Of a stretch of 64,000 bases of DNA, positions 8,791 to 17,129 are shown in pieces (the first letter of the stretch is position 1; the number at the start of each line of letters is the position of its first letter). This DNA is from Flagellimonas profundi (GTDB lineage Bacteria; Bacteroidota; Bacteroidia; Flavobacteriales; Flavobacteriaceae): positions 1 through 64,000 of the forward strand of contig NZ_JAFLNM010000005.1 in the NCBI RefSeq assembly GCF_017313275.1, in the 5' to 3' direction. The translations under genes were made by a program, and so were the position numbers. The notes beneath the pieces are model-generated. The model searched no databases and was not told the origin of the DNA. It saw only the letters and a program-made list of their open reading frames with translations.

Positions 8791-10533
8791 TTATTTGAAA
8801 CGCTCTGTTACCGTTTTGAAACCATCATGATCGATTCCGTCCCTCCTTAGGGTTTCAAAGTCTTTTAAAATGATTTCCATATAACTTTCATTCTGATTGT
8901 TCACTTTTTCCGAAAGTTCCTCATAAAGCAGCATTGCTTTATCCGTCTGATCTTTCAACAGATAACTATGTGCCAAATTACAGGTCAAAGAAAGTAAGGG
9001 GCTTTCCAATATCGGAGCTTCAAGTATGGTTTCCTCTGCTTTGCTAAACTCTTTTAGTCTCAATTGAAGCCAGCTCATATTTACATGGGCCAGGGCAAGT
9101 TCGTATTTTAAACGGTCATTACTGGGATATTTGTTGCGATTGTCTTTGAGGAGTTTCATTATTTCTTTTTGAAAGATCATTTTTTCCTTAGGGTAAATGG
9201 TTTCATCTATCTGCTCTTTCAGATGATTGACCTTTCTTAAAACATGATGTAAAGACAAGTGTTCCTCATTGATGTTTGTAAAATGATCTAAATAATGTTG
9301 GAGATCGTTTTTCATGTTTTTGATGACCGGCAAATGGTCTCCATATTTTCCCAAACGTGTCTCCACATCGGCCAGCAGCTCCAAAGCTTCGGCTTTAAAA
9401 TTGAAATCTAATTTGTTTTCCAATTCGGATTGATAGAGCTCCACCAGGTTCAAGGCAGTTGCACAATAATCGGCATCAAACTCCTCAGGTTGTTCAGAAG
9501 CCAGTTTTTTCCTGATTTCAAGGGCTTGATCAAAATAGTACGTCGCTTTATCATAGTTCCTCAATTCAAAATGGAACAAGCCCAAATTATGTAAACCTGT
9601 GGCCAAATAATGGGTGTACTCCTGAGGTCTTGCATCTGCCAGCTCATTGTACCGATCTACAGCCTGACGTATGTTTTGAATGGCCTGGTCAAAATTCTGC
9701 ATTTCGGAATGAACAATGCCCAAACTATTGAATGTGGACGCTACATAGGGCTGAAATACATCAAAATTGCGATCTGACAATTCCTGATACGCTTTTAATG
9801 TCATATCATAATATTGCAACGATTTCCCAGGCTCCTCCATGGCGTTGTAGGTGACGGCCAAATTGTTCAGTACGGCGGCCAAATAGGGTTTTAAAGTGTC
9901 GTATCCCTCTGCTATCAAATTTTCAAAAAGGGTCTGTGCCTTTATGTAATGAACTTTTGCATCGAACAGATTGAATTCTTCCGTATAAATGTTACCTAAT
10001 TGATAGTGGGCACTTGCCCTAAGCTTCATATAGGCCCGGTCCTTTAAGTTTTCGTAAATTTTAATCGCCTCTTTATAATATTTTTTGGCGAAGTAGAAAT
10101 CATTGTTCTTGGCATATACCTCTGCAAGGGCAAATTGGGTGTTTGCCAAATGTGGGTGATAATCAGTTTTTCCCTTTTCAACTGCTTCAGCATAAATGGC
10201 AGAAGATTTTTTATAATTTTCAATGGCCTTTACCTTCTCCGTTTCGGATTGTATGGCAGCAATATTGTTCAAGATGGAGGCCCTATCTATCGAGGAACCC
10301 AGATCAGGATTCCCTTCCATCAAAGTCAAAGCGTTGTTAAAAGCCTCAATAGCCTTTTTCGGGCTTTTTGTTCTTTGGTACAACCTTCCCAAAATACTGT
10401 TTAAATGGAGTTGTTGCTCGGAAGTTGTGGCCAACTGCAATGCTTCTTGATAGTTCTCAATGGACTTTTCCACTTCATTTTCGTGTAAGAGTACATTGGC
10501 ATTTTGTATCTGTTCGGCAAAGGAAAGTCTCAT
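8791..10533 (-). CDS. Tetratricopeptide repeat protein of the hyp operon
   Basis: 580 residues with no signal peptide, so probably cytoplasmic. About ten kinesin-light-chain-like TPR units occupy residues about 8-350 (AIENYKKSSAIYAEA, AKKYYKEAIKIYENL, SLQYYDMTLKAYQEL, AIQNIRQAVDRYNEL, ATYYFDQALEIRKKL), followed by a helical region and two more repeats near the C-terminus (AEETILEAPILES, AMLLYEELSEK). Last gene of a minus-strand run hypA-hypB-hypC-Aat-like-TPR, 16 bases after the Aat-like gene. It has no known maturation role; a scaffolding or chaperone function in hydrogenase assembly is conceivable because the usual small-subunit chaperones are missing here. Function unknown. Confidence 0.85.
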   Translation of the reverse strand: MRLSFAEQIQNANVLLHENEVEKSIENYQEALQLATTSEQQLHLNSILGRLYQRTKSPKKAIEAFNNALTLMEGNPDLGSSIDRASILNNIAAIQSETEKVKAIENYKKSSAIYAEAVEKGKTDYHPHLANTQFALAEVYAKNNDFYFAKKYYKEAIKIYENLKDRAYMKLRASAHYQLGNIYTEEFNLFDAKVHYIKAQTLFENLIAEGYDTLKPYLAAVLNNLAVTYNAMEEPGKSLQYYDMTLKAYQELSDRNFDVFQPYVASTFNSLGIVHSEMQNFDQAIQNIRQAVDRYNELADARPQEYTHYLATGLHNLGLFHFELRNYDKATYYFDQALEIRKKLASEQPEEFDADYCATALNLVELYQSELENKLDFNFKAEALELLADVETRLGKYGDHLPVIKNMKNDLQHYLDHFTNINEEHLSLHHVLRKVNHLKEQIDETIYPKEKMIFQKEIMKLLKDNRNKYPSNDRLKYELALAHVNMSWLQLRLKEFSKAEETILEAPILESPLLSLTCNLAHSYLLKDQTDKAMLLYEELSEKVNNQNESYMEIILKDFETLRRDGIDHDGFKTVTERFK

Positions 10534-10549
10534 AGCTTTTTGATTTTAA

Positions 10550-11233
10550 TTAAAATTCAGTTTGGACATCTTTATACTTCAAAGCATTTTCTTTACAGAT
10601 GTCCACATATTCCAATCTGGGCATTTCATCATAATCGATGCCAGGGGAGAAAAAGGTTTGTTTTTGCATATCCAACAACCTATAATCTTGATTCTTCAGT
10701 TTAGTGATCAAATACAATACGGCAAGCTCATCGGCACCTTCAACTACAGAAAACAAATACTCCCCGAAAAACAGTTTTCCTACGGTTACTCCAAACAGAC
10801 CGCCGACAAGTTCTCCACCATTCCATACCTCAACGGAATGGGCATGTCCCATGGCATTCAATTCTGAGAATATACGCACCATACGCTCTGTCAACCATCT
10901 GTTGTCCATTTGGCCATCAATATTGTATGTTTTTTGACAACTGCGCAGTACCTGTTCAAAATCGGTATTGACCGTTACGGTGAACTCTTTATTCAAAGAA
11001 TTCCATCTTGATTCAGGTGTTTCAAAACATTCTGGCTTTATCACGATTCTTGGGTCGGGCGACCACCATTTAATGTGTTTTAGTGGGTAGTGCCAATAAA
11101 AAATTCCGCTATTGTACGCCAACAGTAAACGCTCTGTGGACATAGTGCCTCCAACAGCCAGTAGCCCTTCTATATCTGCAAAATAGGCAGGTGGGAAATT
11201 CGTATCGTCCTTTTTAAGTTCAAAGTATGGCAC
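10550..11233 (-). CDS. Leucyl/phenylalanyl-tRNA-protein transferase-like (Aat family)
   Basis: 227 residues. Aat hallmarks are visible: FPPAYFADIEGLLAVGGTMSTERLLLAYNSGIF, KWWSPDPRIVI, HAHSVEVWNGGELVGGLFGVTVGKLFFGE and LLDMQ. Catalytic Asp and Gln of the usual DCQ are kept (as DMQ), and the Trp of GTWIT is kept in a divergent NRWLT context; GESMFS is GEYLFS. Canonical Aat adds Leu/Phe to proteins with N-terminal Arg/Lys for ClpS/ClpAP degradation. This gene begins 11 bases after hypC in the hydrogenase maturation operon and is under its promoter, which is unexpected for a housekeeping N-end-rule enzyme. It may be a dedicated paralogue or the only copy in the genome. Confidence 0.85.
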   Translation of the reverse strand: MPYFELKKDDTNFPPAYFADIEGLLAVGGTMSTERLLLAYNSGIFYWHYPLKHIKWWSPDPRIVIKPECFETPESRWNSLNKEFTVTVNTDFEQVLRSCQKTYNIDGQMDNRWLTERMVRIFSELNAMGHAHSVEVWNGGELVGGLFGVTVGKLFFGEYLFSVVEGADELAVLYLITKLKNQDYRLLDMQKQTFFSPGIDYDEMPRLEYVDICKENALKYKDVQTEF

Positions 11234-11244
11234 TTGAGTATAAA

Positions 11245-11511
11245 TTAACCGGTAGCGTCCGGTTGTTGGTTCAAATCTTCCAGTTCCCCCAATTGGGACA
11301 AAACCTCGAATGTTTTCTTGGCTTCTTCTTCATCAACAACGCTTATGGCTGCTCCTACATGGACCATCACATAATCGTCCACCTTTGCCTCTGGCACCAG
11401 TGCAAGGCTTACATCTTTTTTTACACCTCCGAAAGAGACCTTTCCCATTCGAAAGGTTTCATCCAGTGCGGAAGTTATCTCCAATAATTTCCCGGGTATG
11501 GCCAAACACAT
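11245..11511 (-). CDS. hypC: Hydrogenase maturation chaperone HypC
   Basis: 88 residues starting MCLAIPGKLLEI, the invariant HypC/HupF N-terminus whose Cys2 binds iron in the HypC-HypD complex and contacts the large-subunit precursor. VDDYVMVHVGAAISVVDEEEA is family-typical. HypC carries the Fe(CN)2CO unit to the hydrogenase large subunit. It lies 10 bases after hypB in the minus-strand hyp operon. Only one HypC-type gene is visible, so it must serve both HypD and the single large subunit. Confidence 0.97.
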   Translation of the reverse strand: MCLAIPGKLLEITSALDETFRMGKVSFGGVKKDVSLALVPEAKVDDYVMVHVGAAISVVDEEEAKKTFEVLSQLGELEDLNQQPDATG

Positions 11512-11521
11512 TGTTCTTTAT

Positions 11522-12409
11522 TTATTGGTTGTCAGGATTCGTTTTACTGTTTTGCTCCAGCCACTCATACCATTGTTCCATTCCTGTTCCCTTGGTAGCC
11601 GAAACTTCGAAGAATACCAAGTTTGGATTCACTTGTAAAGCGTTCTTCTTTAACTCTTCAATATTGGTATCCAAATACGGTGCTAGGTCAATTTTATTGA
11701 TGATGCAGATATCGGAGGTATGAAACATATCCGGATATTTGATGGGTTTATCATCCCCTTCCGTCGTGCTTACAATTACCACACGTTTATGTTCCCCTAA
11801 ATTGAACATGGATGGACACACCAGGTTCCCCACATTCTCGATCATGAGAACCGAATTGTTCTTAATGCTCATTTTCTTAACGGCATCATGTATCATATCG
11901 CTTTCCAGATGGCATCCTTTGCCCGTGTTTATTTGAATAACCGGCACATCCAAGGCAGCTATACGGTTGGCATCATTTAAGGTCTGTTGATCGCCCTCGA
12001 TCACATAAAAAGGGATCTTGTCCTTAAGATCTTTCAAAGTACGCTCTAAAAGTGAAGTCTTTCCAGATCCTGGAGAACTTACCAAATTGAGTGCAAAAAC
12101 ATCCTTGGCATCAAAATATCCCCTATTTCTTGCCGCCATGATTTCATTTTGCTGCAGAATGTCCCGCTCCACTTCCAAAACCGTTTTCTGATGATGGTCA
12201 TGTCCATGCGAATGGTCATGATGATGGTGGCCGTGATGATGGTGATGGTGGTCATGGTCGTGATGATGCCCATGTGAATGATTAGGCGAGTGTTCGTGTG
12301 CATGGGAATGGTTTTTCCCATGGTCATGGCCATGTTTTTCCTTGCCAATTGTAGGGGTCAATATTTTTGGCCCGTTTTCTTCGCTACCACATCCGCAGGT
12401 TCCGCACAT
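11522..12409 (-). CDS. hypB: Hydrogenase nickel incorporation GTPase HypB, His-rich
   Basis: 295 residues from ATG at 12409, which yields the canonical MCGTCGCG high-affinity nickel motif; an upstream in-frame start at 12439 would bury it. A remarkable histidine-rich stretch (residues about 25-75, largely His with Asp, Gly and Ser) suggests nickel storage, as in HypB of Bradyrhizobium and Azotobacter. The SIMIBI GTPase follows: P-loop SSPGSGKTSLLERTL, VIEGDQQT, metal-site GKGCHLESDMIHDA, and NKIDLAPY. It inserts Ni2+ with HypA. The hypA stop lies close to its start, indicating coupled translation. Confidence 0.97.
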   Translation of the reverse strand: MCGTCGCGSEENGPKILTPTIGKEKHGHDHGKNHSHAHEHSPNHSHGHHHDHDHHHHHHGHHHHDHSHGHDHHQKTVLEVERDILQQNEIMAARNRGYFDAKDVFALNLVSSPGSGKTSLLERTLKDLKDKIPFYVIEGDQQTLNDANRIAALDVPVIQINTGKGCHLESDMIHDAVKKMSIKNNSVLMIENVGNLVCPSMFNLGEHKRVVIVSTTEGDDKPIKYPDMFHTSDICIINKIDLAPYLDTNIEELKKNALQVNPNLVFFEVSATKGTGMEQWYEWLEQNSKTNPDNQ

Positions 12410-12425
12410 AACTGTATATTTTAAT

Positions 12426-12767
12426 TTAAACAACCTCAAGGGCCTTGACCCTTAATTCTTTACCTTGAATTATTCCTTTTAAATTACTACCGCATTTTGG
12501 GCATGAATCATAAAAATGCTCAACTTCAAAAACCGAATCACAATCTGCACATTGGGCCAAACCTTCTTTCATATCAATTTTTCGTTCGGCATTTTCAAGT
12601 ACCGTATTTTTAACAGCGGCTGGCCAAACAAAGTCCAATGATTCGAACTCAACACCGGCTAGTTTTCCTATTTCGAGTTCAATCAAAGTAACCTTCTTCG
12701 CTTCGGCTTTTTTGGTTTCGTCCTCAGCGATTTTAACGATTCCCATTGCTACAGATAATTCATGCAT
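12426..12767 (-). CDS. hypA: Hydrogenase nickel metallochaperone HypA
   Basis: 113 residues when started at ATG 12767 (MHELSVAMGIV, the invariant HypA N-terminus with Ni-binding His2); the longer frame to 12827 is not the start. The zinc finger uses CADC (residues about 72-75) and CPKCG (about 89-93). HypA delivers nickel with HypB to the large subunit. First gene of the minus-strand hyp operon; its -7 element lies at 12809-12816, on the other side of an FNR-type dyad shared with the hydrogenase structural genes. Confidence 0.96.
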   Translation of the reverse strand: MHELSVAMGIVKIAEDETKKAEAKKVTLIELEIGKLAGVEFESLDFVWPAAVKNTVLENAERKIDMKEGLAQCADCDSVFEVEHFYDSCPKCGSNLKGIIQGKELRVKALEVV

Positions 12768-12808
12768 CTGCTTCTTGTTTAGCTTTTGATTATAAGCAAC
12801 ATAAGACA

Positions 12809-12851
12809 CAATATTATTGAAAATCAATTTTCAATAACATGACATTTGTCA
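12809..12851 (-). promoter_or_regulatory. FNR-type site plus -7 element, hyp operon promoter (minus strand)
   Basis: Read on the minus strand: dyad TGAC-N4-GTCA (12851-12840), 23-nt spacer, TAATATTG at 12816-12809, 42 bases before the hypA ATG. The same dyad drives the opposite strand with the same spacer, so a dimer bound here would sit at the same relative position for both divergent operons. Confidence 0.65.
12816..12835. promoter_or_regulatory. 20-bp inverted repeat inside the hyp promoter
   Basis: ATTGAAAAT-CA-ATTTTCAAT: two 9-bp arms, perfect, with a 2-bp centre. It fills the spacer of the hyp promoter and touches its -7 element, ending 4 bp from the FNR-type dyad. It overlaps only the hyp side and could be an operator that lets hyp be controlled separately from the structural genes. 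The regulator is unknown. Confidence 0.5.
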
Positions 12852-12882
12852 TTTCCAAGGCATTGATTATTAGGTACTTTTA
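12840..12882 (+). promoter_or_regulatory. FNR-type site plus -7 element, hydrogenase structural promoter
   Basis: TGAC-ATTT-GTCA (12840-12851), 23-nt spacer, TACTTTTA at 12875-12882, 46 bases before the small-subunit ATG. The -7 element is identical to that of the sulfide-oxidation operon. Confidence 0.72.
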
Positions 12883-12928
12883 GTGTTAAACCCTTTAAAA
12901 TGAATAGTTAGGTTTAAATAATTGGGCC

Positions 12929-14053
12929 ATGGCAATAGAAAAATCAGTAAAAGAGACCTATTACGAAAGCATTATAAAACAGGGATATAGCAGAAGGGAC
13001 TTTATGAAGTTTGCCACCTATATCGCTGCTTATATGGGCTTGGAAACTTCAATGATCGGCCAGGTGGCCAAATCTTTGGAGAACACGTACCGGATTCCTG
13101 TTATTTGGGAACACTACCAAGAATGCACATGCTGCAGTGAATCATTTATAAGATCGGACCACCCCATTGTTTCAGATATAATTCTTGACAAAATTTCGTT
13201 GGATTACACATTGACCTTGATGGCCGCCTCCGGACATCAGGCCGAAGCAGCCAAACAGGCTACAATGGAAAAATACAAAGGAGAATATATCCTTTGCGTT
13301 GAAGGTTCCGTTCCACTTGGCGACGATGGCAATTATTGCTGTATTGCCGGTAGATCCGCCAAAGATCTTTTGGTCGAGGCCGCCGAAGGGGCCAAGGCTA
13401 TAATCGCATGGGGAAGTTGTGCATCCAATGGATGCGTACAGGCTGCCTACCCAAACCCAACAGAAGCAACCCCCATACATAAAATAATCAAAAACAAGCC
13501 TATTATAAGGGTTCCAGGATGTCCTCCAATAGGCGAGGTCATGGCCGGTATCATCGTGCACATGATCACCTTTGGTCGTTTGCCCGAATTGGACGGATTG
13601 GGCAGACCAAAGGCATTTTATTCAAAAAGAGTACATGATTCCTGTTACAGAAGACCTTATTACGATGCCGGGCTATTTGCCGAAACCTTTGACGATCAAA
13701 ATGCAAAAGAAGGCTATTGCCTGTACAAAGTAGGTTGCCGAGGTCCAATGACCTATAATTCCTGTGGTACCATCAAATGGAACAATGGAGTCAGTTACCC
13801 AATCCAATCAGGTCATGGTTGTATTGGTTGTAGCGAAGAAGACTTTTGGGATAATGGCCCATTTTATAAAAGGCTTACAGGTTTGGCCGGATTTGGCATC
13901 GAAAGTACTGCGGATACCATAGGTAAGGTTGCCGCAGGTGTCGTTGCAGGTGGACTGGCAGTGCACGCGGTTGCAGCCAATATTTCTAAAAGAAAAGAAC
14001 TCCGTAGCCGTACAACACGCGGAAAACAAAATGAAAAGAAACTAGATTCTTAA
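12929..14053 (+). CDS. hyaA: [NiFe] hydrogenase small subunit, O2-tolerant (group 1d-like)
   Basis: 374 residues. Twin-arginine signal SRRDFMKFATYIAA (residues 21-34) exports the folded dimer to the periplasm; a C-terminal hydrophobic helix (IGKVAAGVVAGGLAVHAVAA, about 330-350) anchors it. All six cysteines of the oxygen-protective proximal [4Fe-3S] cluster are present: Cys66, Cys68, Cys69 in ECTCCSES, Cys164 and Cys169 in GSCASNGC, Cys198 in VPGCPP. Their spacing equals that of E. coli HyaA 17/19/20/115/120/149 (constant offset 49). Medial and distal cluster ligands are also visible (VHDSCYRRP, EGYCLYKVGCRGP, YNSCGT, GHGCIGCSE). It relays electrons from H2 to cytochrome b. Head of the structural operon, 10 bases before the large subunit. 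Confidence 0.97.
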   Translation: MAIEKSVKETYYESIIKQGYSRRDFMKFATYIAAYMGLETSMIGQVAKSLENTYRIPVIWEHYQECTCCSESFIRSDHPIVSDIILDKISLDYTLTLMAASGHQAEAAKQATMEKYKGEYILCVEGSVPLGDDGNYCCIAGRSAKDLLVEAAEGAKAIIAWGSCASNGCVQAAYPNPTEATPIHKIIKNKPIIRVPGCPPIGEVMAGIIVHMITFGRLPELDGLGRPKAFYSKRVHDSCYRRPYYDAGLFAETFDDQNAKEGYCLYKVGCRGPMTYNSCGTIKWNNGVSYPIQSGHGCIGCSEEDFWDNGPFYKRLTGLAGFGIESTADTIGKVAAGVVAGGLAVHAVAANISKRKELRSRTTRGKQNEKKLDS

Positions 14054-14063
14054 TAAAATTATC

Positions 14064-15797
14064 ATGGCAAATAGAATAGTTGTAGATCCCATTACCAGGA
14101 TTGAAGGGCATTTAAGAATTGAGGTAGAAGTTAAAGATGGAAAAATAACCGATGCCTACAGTTCGAGTCCTATGGTAAGAGGTCTTGAAAATATTGTCAA
14201 AGGAAGAGACCCCAGGGATGTTTGGGCATTTGTTCAGCGTGCGTGTGGGGTATGTACAACGATACATGCACTGGCTTCGGTAAGGTCGGTTGAAGATTCT
14301 CTTGGGATTGAAATTCCACCCAATGCGGAAATGGTGCGGAACATTATGGAAGGTGCGCTTTACATGCACGACCATACCGTACACTTTTACCATTTGCATG
14401 CATTGGACTGGGTAGATGTGGTCAATGCCTTAAAAGCAGACCCGGCGGAAACCTCCAAACTGGCCCAAAGTATCTCAAATTGGCCCAAAAGTTCACCAGG
14501 GTACTTTTCTGATATCAAAAAAAGAATTACAAAGTTTGTTGAAAGTGGGCAACTGGGAATATTTGCAAACGGTTATTGGGGCCATCCCCAAATGAAACTG
14601 CCCCCGGAAGTTAACCTTTTGGCAGTTGCCCACTATTTAGAAGCTCTGGAATGGCAAAAAGAAATTGTAAAGGTGCATACCATTTTCGGTGGTAAAAACC
14701 CACACCCCAACTACTTGGTCGGGGGTATGGCATGTGCCATCAACACCGAAAGCCCTGGAGGAATAAATGCCGAACGGTTGGCCTATGTCGGACGCTTATT
14801 GGAAGAAGGAAAACAATTTATTGAACAGGTCTACATACCCGATTTATTAGCTATTGCATCCTTCTACAAAGATTGGGGCGCCATCGGAAAAGGGTTTGGC
14901 AACTATATGTCCTACGGAGATTTTCCAACCAATGGTTATGGGGATATATCCAATTTTAAATTCCCTCAAGGTATTATTTTGGATAGGGATTTATCCAAAG
15001 TGTACGATGTCGACCATAGAAATGATGATATCGCGGAATTTATCAACAACTCTTGGTACGATGAATATTCCGAAGGAAAAGAACATGGAAAACACCCATG
15101 GGATGGTGAGACCAACATCAATTACTCCGGTCCAAAACCACCTTACGACCAATTGGATGTAAGTCAGAAATACAGCTTCATCAAAACACCACGATGGAGG
15201 GGAAAACCTATGGAAGTAGGGCCATTGGCCAGATTATTGGTAGGTTATGCTCGTGGCAATAAAGAAATACAAGAAGCTGTAAATGGTGCTTTAGGTCATT
15301 TGGATGTTCCCGTAGAGGCGTTGTTCTCCACTTTGGGCAGAACAGCAGCGAGAGGTATTGAAACGCAACTGGTCGCCAATTGGACCATGGAATTTTATGA
15401 TACTTTATTGCAGAATATCAAAAATGGGGACACCCGAATGGCCAATATGGACAAATGGGAGCCCGAATTATGGCCTGCAGAATCCAAAGGAGTCGGTTTT
15501 GCCGAAGCTCCACGGGGTGCCCTTGGCCACTGGATACAAATAAAAGACGGCAAGACCGAAAATTATCAACTCGTGGTGCCATCAACTTGGAACGCATCCC
15601 CCCGAGATCCCAAGGGACAACGTTCAGCTTATGAGTCCACCTTGTTGGGAACTCCGGTTGCAGACCCAGAGTTGCCATTGGAAATTATACGTACGATCCA
15701 TTCGTTTGACCCCTGTATTGCCTGTGCAGTCCACCTGTACGATGAGCACGGTAAACATATTTCTCAAGTACAGAACGTTTCAAGCTGCGAAATCTAG
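14064..15797 (+). CDS. hyaB: [NiFe] hydrogenase large subunit
   Basis: 577 residues, normal length. N-terminal L1 site RACGVCTTIHALASVRSVE (Cys61, Cys64) and C-terminal L2 site DPCIACAVH (Cys551, Cys554) hold the Ni-Fe centre. The tail after His557 (about 20 residues, LYDEHGKHIS…) should be removed by the protease at 16574. FDPCIACAVH matches uptake hydrogenases of group 1, and the small subunit places it with the O2-tolerant 1d type. It travels through Tat with the small subunit. It oxidises H2 in the periplasm. Confidence 0.97.
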   Translation: MANRIVVDPITRIEGHLRIEVEVKDGKITDAYSSSPMVRGLENIVKGRDPRDVWAFVQRACGVCTTIHALASVRSVEDSLGIEIPPNAEMVRNIMEGALYMHDHTVHFYHLHALDWVDVVNALKADPAETSKLAQSISNWPKSSPGYFSDIKKRITKFVESGQLGIFANGYWGHPQMKLPPEVNLLAVAHYLEALEWQKEIVKVHTIFGGKNPHPNYLVGGMACAINTESPGGINAERLAYVGRLLEEGKQFIEQVYIPDLLAIASFYKDWGAIGKGFGNYMSYGDFPTNGYGDISNFKFPQGIILDRDLSKVYDVDHRNDDIAEFINNSWYDEYSEGKEHGKHPWDGETNINYSGPKPPYDQLDVSQKYSFIKTPRWRGKPMEVGPLARLLVGYARGNKEIQEAVNGALGHLDVPVEALFSTLGRTAARGIETQLVANWTMEFYDTLLQNIKNGDTRMANMDKWEPELWPAESKGVGFAEAPRGALGHWIQIKDGKTENYQLVVPSTWNASPRDPKGQRSAYESTLLGTPVADPELPLEIIRTIHSFDPCIACAVHLYDEHGKHISQVQNVSSCEI

Positions 15798-15810
15798 AAA
15801 ATGGGAAAAC

Positions 15811-16563
15811 ATGGAAACACGAAAATTTAGACGGGTATATGTCTGGGAACTCCCAGTTAGGGTTTTCCACTGGATCAATGCATTTTCAATAACCATATTG
15901 GCAATAACCGGCTTTATTATAGCCGACCCGCCCGCCATCATGTCCAATGCAGAGGCCAGTGATTCTTATTGGTTCGGAACGGTGCGTTTTATTCACTTTG
16001 CAACAGCCTATGTTTTCTTTTTCAATATGATTCTTAGAGTCTACTGGTCCTTTGTTGGGAACAAGTTTTCCAGTTGGCGCGCCTTTTGGCCCTTCAGCAA
16101 AAAGATGTGGCGTAATTTTTTGCACGTGATCAAAGTCGATGTATTTCTTGCCAATGAAAAAAAACCGGACATTAGAGATATCAGCATCGGTCATAACAGT
16201 GTAGCTGCCTTCTCTTATGCAATTCTATTTGTATTGGCCTTGGTACAGGTATTTACAGGTTTCGGCCTGTACTCTGCCACATCCAGTTGGTGGTTGCCGA
16301 ACTTATTTAGTTGGGTAGTGCCCTTTTTAGGTGGTGATTTTATTGTGAGAACCATCCATCATACCTCAACTTGGCTATTCATTCTGTTCACCTTGATCCA
16401 TGTATACCTTGTTTTTTATCACGATTGGCTGGAAGGTAGAGGTGAAGTTTCTTCCATGTTCGGAGGTTATAAATTCGTATGCGACGAACGTCTCAAAAAA
16501 ATTGAAGAGGAGGAAGAAATTGAAGAACCTGTTGATGAAGAGGAATTGGAAACCTTAGAATAA
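15811..16563 (+). CDS. hyaC: Hydrogenase b-type cytochrome subunit
   Basis: 250 residues from ATG 15811 (METRKFRRVYVWELPVRVFHW); the longer open frame reaching back to 15631 overlaps the large subunit and is not used. Four membrane helices of the Ni/Fe-hydrogenase cytochrome b family are visible, with haem-ligand histidines in VRVFHWINAF, VRFIHFATAYVFF, TIHHTSTWLF and LIHVYLVFYHDW. A strongly acidic tail (EEEEEIEEPVDEEELE) is distinctive. It passes electrons from the small subunit to the quinone pool. It lies 13 bases after the large-subunit stop. Confidence 0.95.
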   Translation: METRKFRRVYVWELPVRVFHWINAFSITILAITGFIIADPPAIMSNAEASDSYWFGTVRFIHFATAYVFFFNMILRVYWSFVGNKFSSWRAFWPFSKKMWRNFLHVIKVDVFLANEKKPDIRDISIGHNSVAAFSYAILFVLALVQVFTGFGLYSATSSWWLPNLFSWVVPFLGGDFIVRTIHHTSTWLFILFTLIHVYLVFYHDWLEGRGEVSSMFGGYKFVCDERLKKIEEEEEIEEPVDEEELETLE

Positions 16564-16573
16564 GACCAAAAAA

Positions 16574-17128
16574 ATGGCAGAATCAATACAACCCAAATCG
16601 GATTTTGACAAAAAACCCATTGCTATCAGCAGTGATGCTTTTTTCTTTGAAAAAGACAAATCCAAGAATATTTTGGTTTTAGGGGTGGGCAACTTCCTTA
16701 TGGGAGACGAAGGCGTTGGGGTACATTTGATTCAAGAAATGGATAAAATGAAGTTGCCCGCCCATGTTGATATTCTCGATGGCGGAACCGGTGGGTTTTT
16801 GCTCCTCAACTGTTTTGAAAGCTATAACAAAATAATTTTTGTAGATGCTACCATGGACGGTAAAAAAGAAGGGACCATCTCCCTTATACGTCCAAAATTT
16901 GCCAGTGACTTTCCTTCTGCGCTTAGTGTTCATGATGTGGGTTTGAAAGATATGATAGAAGCCGTATACCTTATGGAAAACCAACCAGACCTCTATCTAT
17001 TTACCATATCCATTGAAGAAGTGGTTCCAATGACCACCGAACTGGCTCCAAAAGTTAAAAAAGCAATCCCCAAGACCATTGAAGAGATCATACGTCTGAG
17101 CAATACTTTGCACGAACAAATTTTATAA
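16574..17128 (+). CDS. hyaD: Hydrogenase maturation endopeptidase
   Basis: 184 residues. HyaD/HybD peptidase core: LVLGVGNFLMGDEGVGVHLIQ (nickel-sensing Glu in GDEGVG), VDILDGGTGGFLLLN (Asp of the nickel site) and SVHDVGLKDMIEA (His). It cleaves the C-terminal tail of the large subunit after nickel insertion. An extra about 30-residue N-terminal extension (MAESIQPKSDFDKK…) precedes the core, so an internal start cannot be excluded. Starts 10 bases after hyaC; hypF follows with only one base between. Confidence 0.94.
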   Translation: MAESIQPKSDFDKKPIAISSDAFFFEKDKSKNILVLGVGNFLMGDEGVGVHLIQEMDKMKLPAHVDILDGGTGGFLLLNCFESYNKIIFVDATMDGKKEGTISLIRPKFASDFPSALSVHDVGLKDMIEAVYLMENQPDLYLFTISIEEVVPMTTELAPKVKKAIPKTIEEIIRLSNTLHEQIL

Positions 17129-17129
17129 A

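Noticed and set aside
12768..12827. N-terminal extension of hypA
   Set aside because: Conserved family start MHELS is at 12767; the extension overlaps the predicted -7 element and dyad.
15631..15810. N-terminal extension of the cytochrome b gene
   Set aside because: Overlaps the large-subunit C-terminus; METRKFRRVYVWE at 15811 is the usual start.
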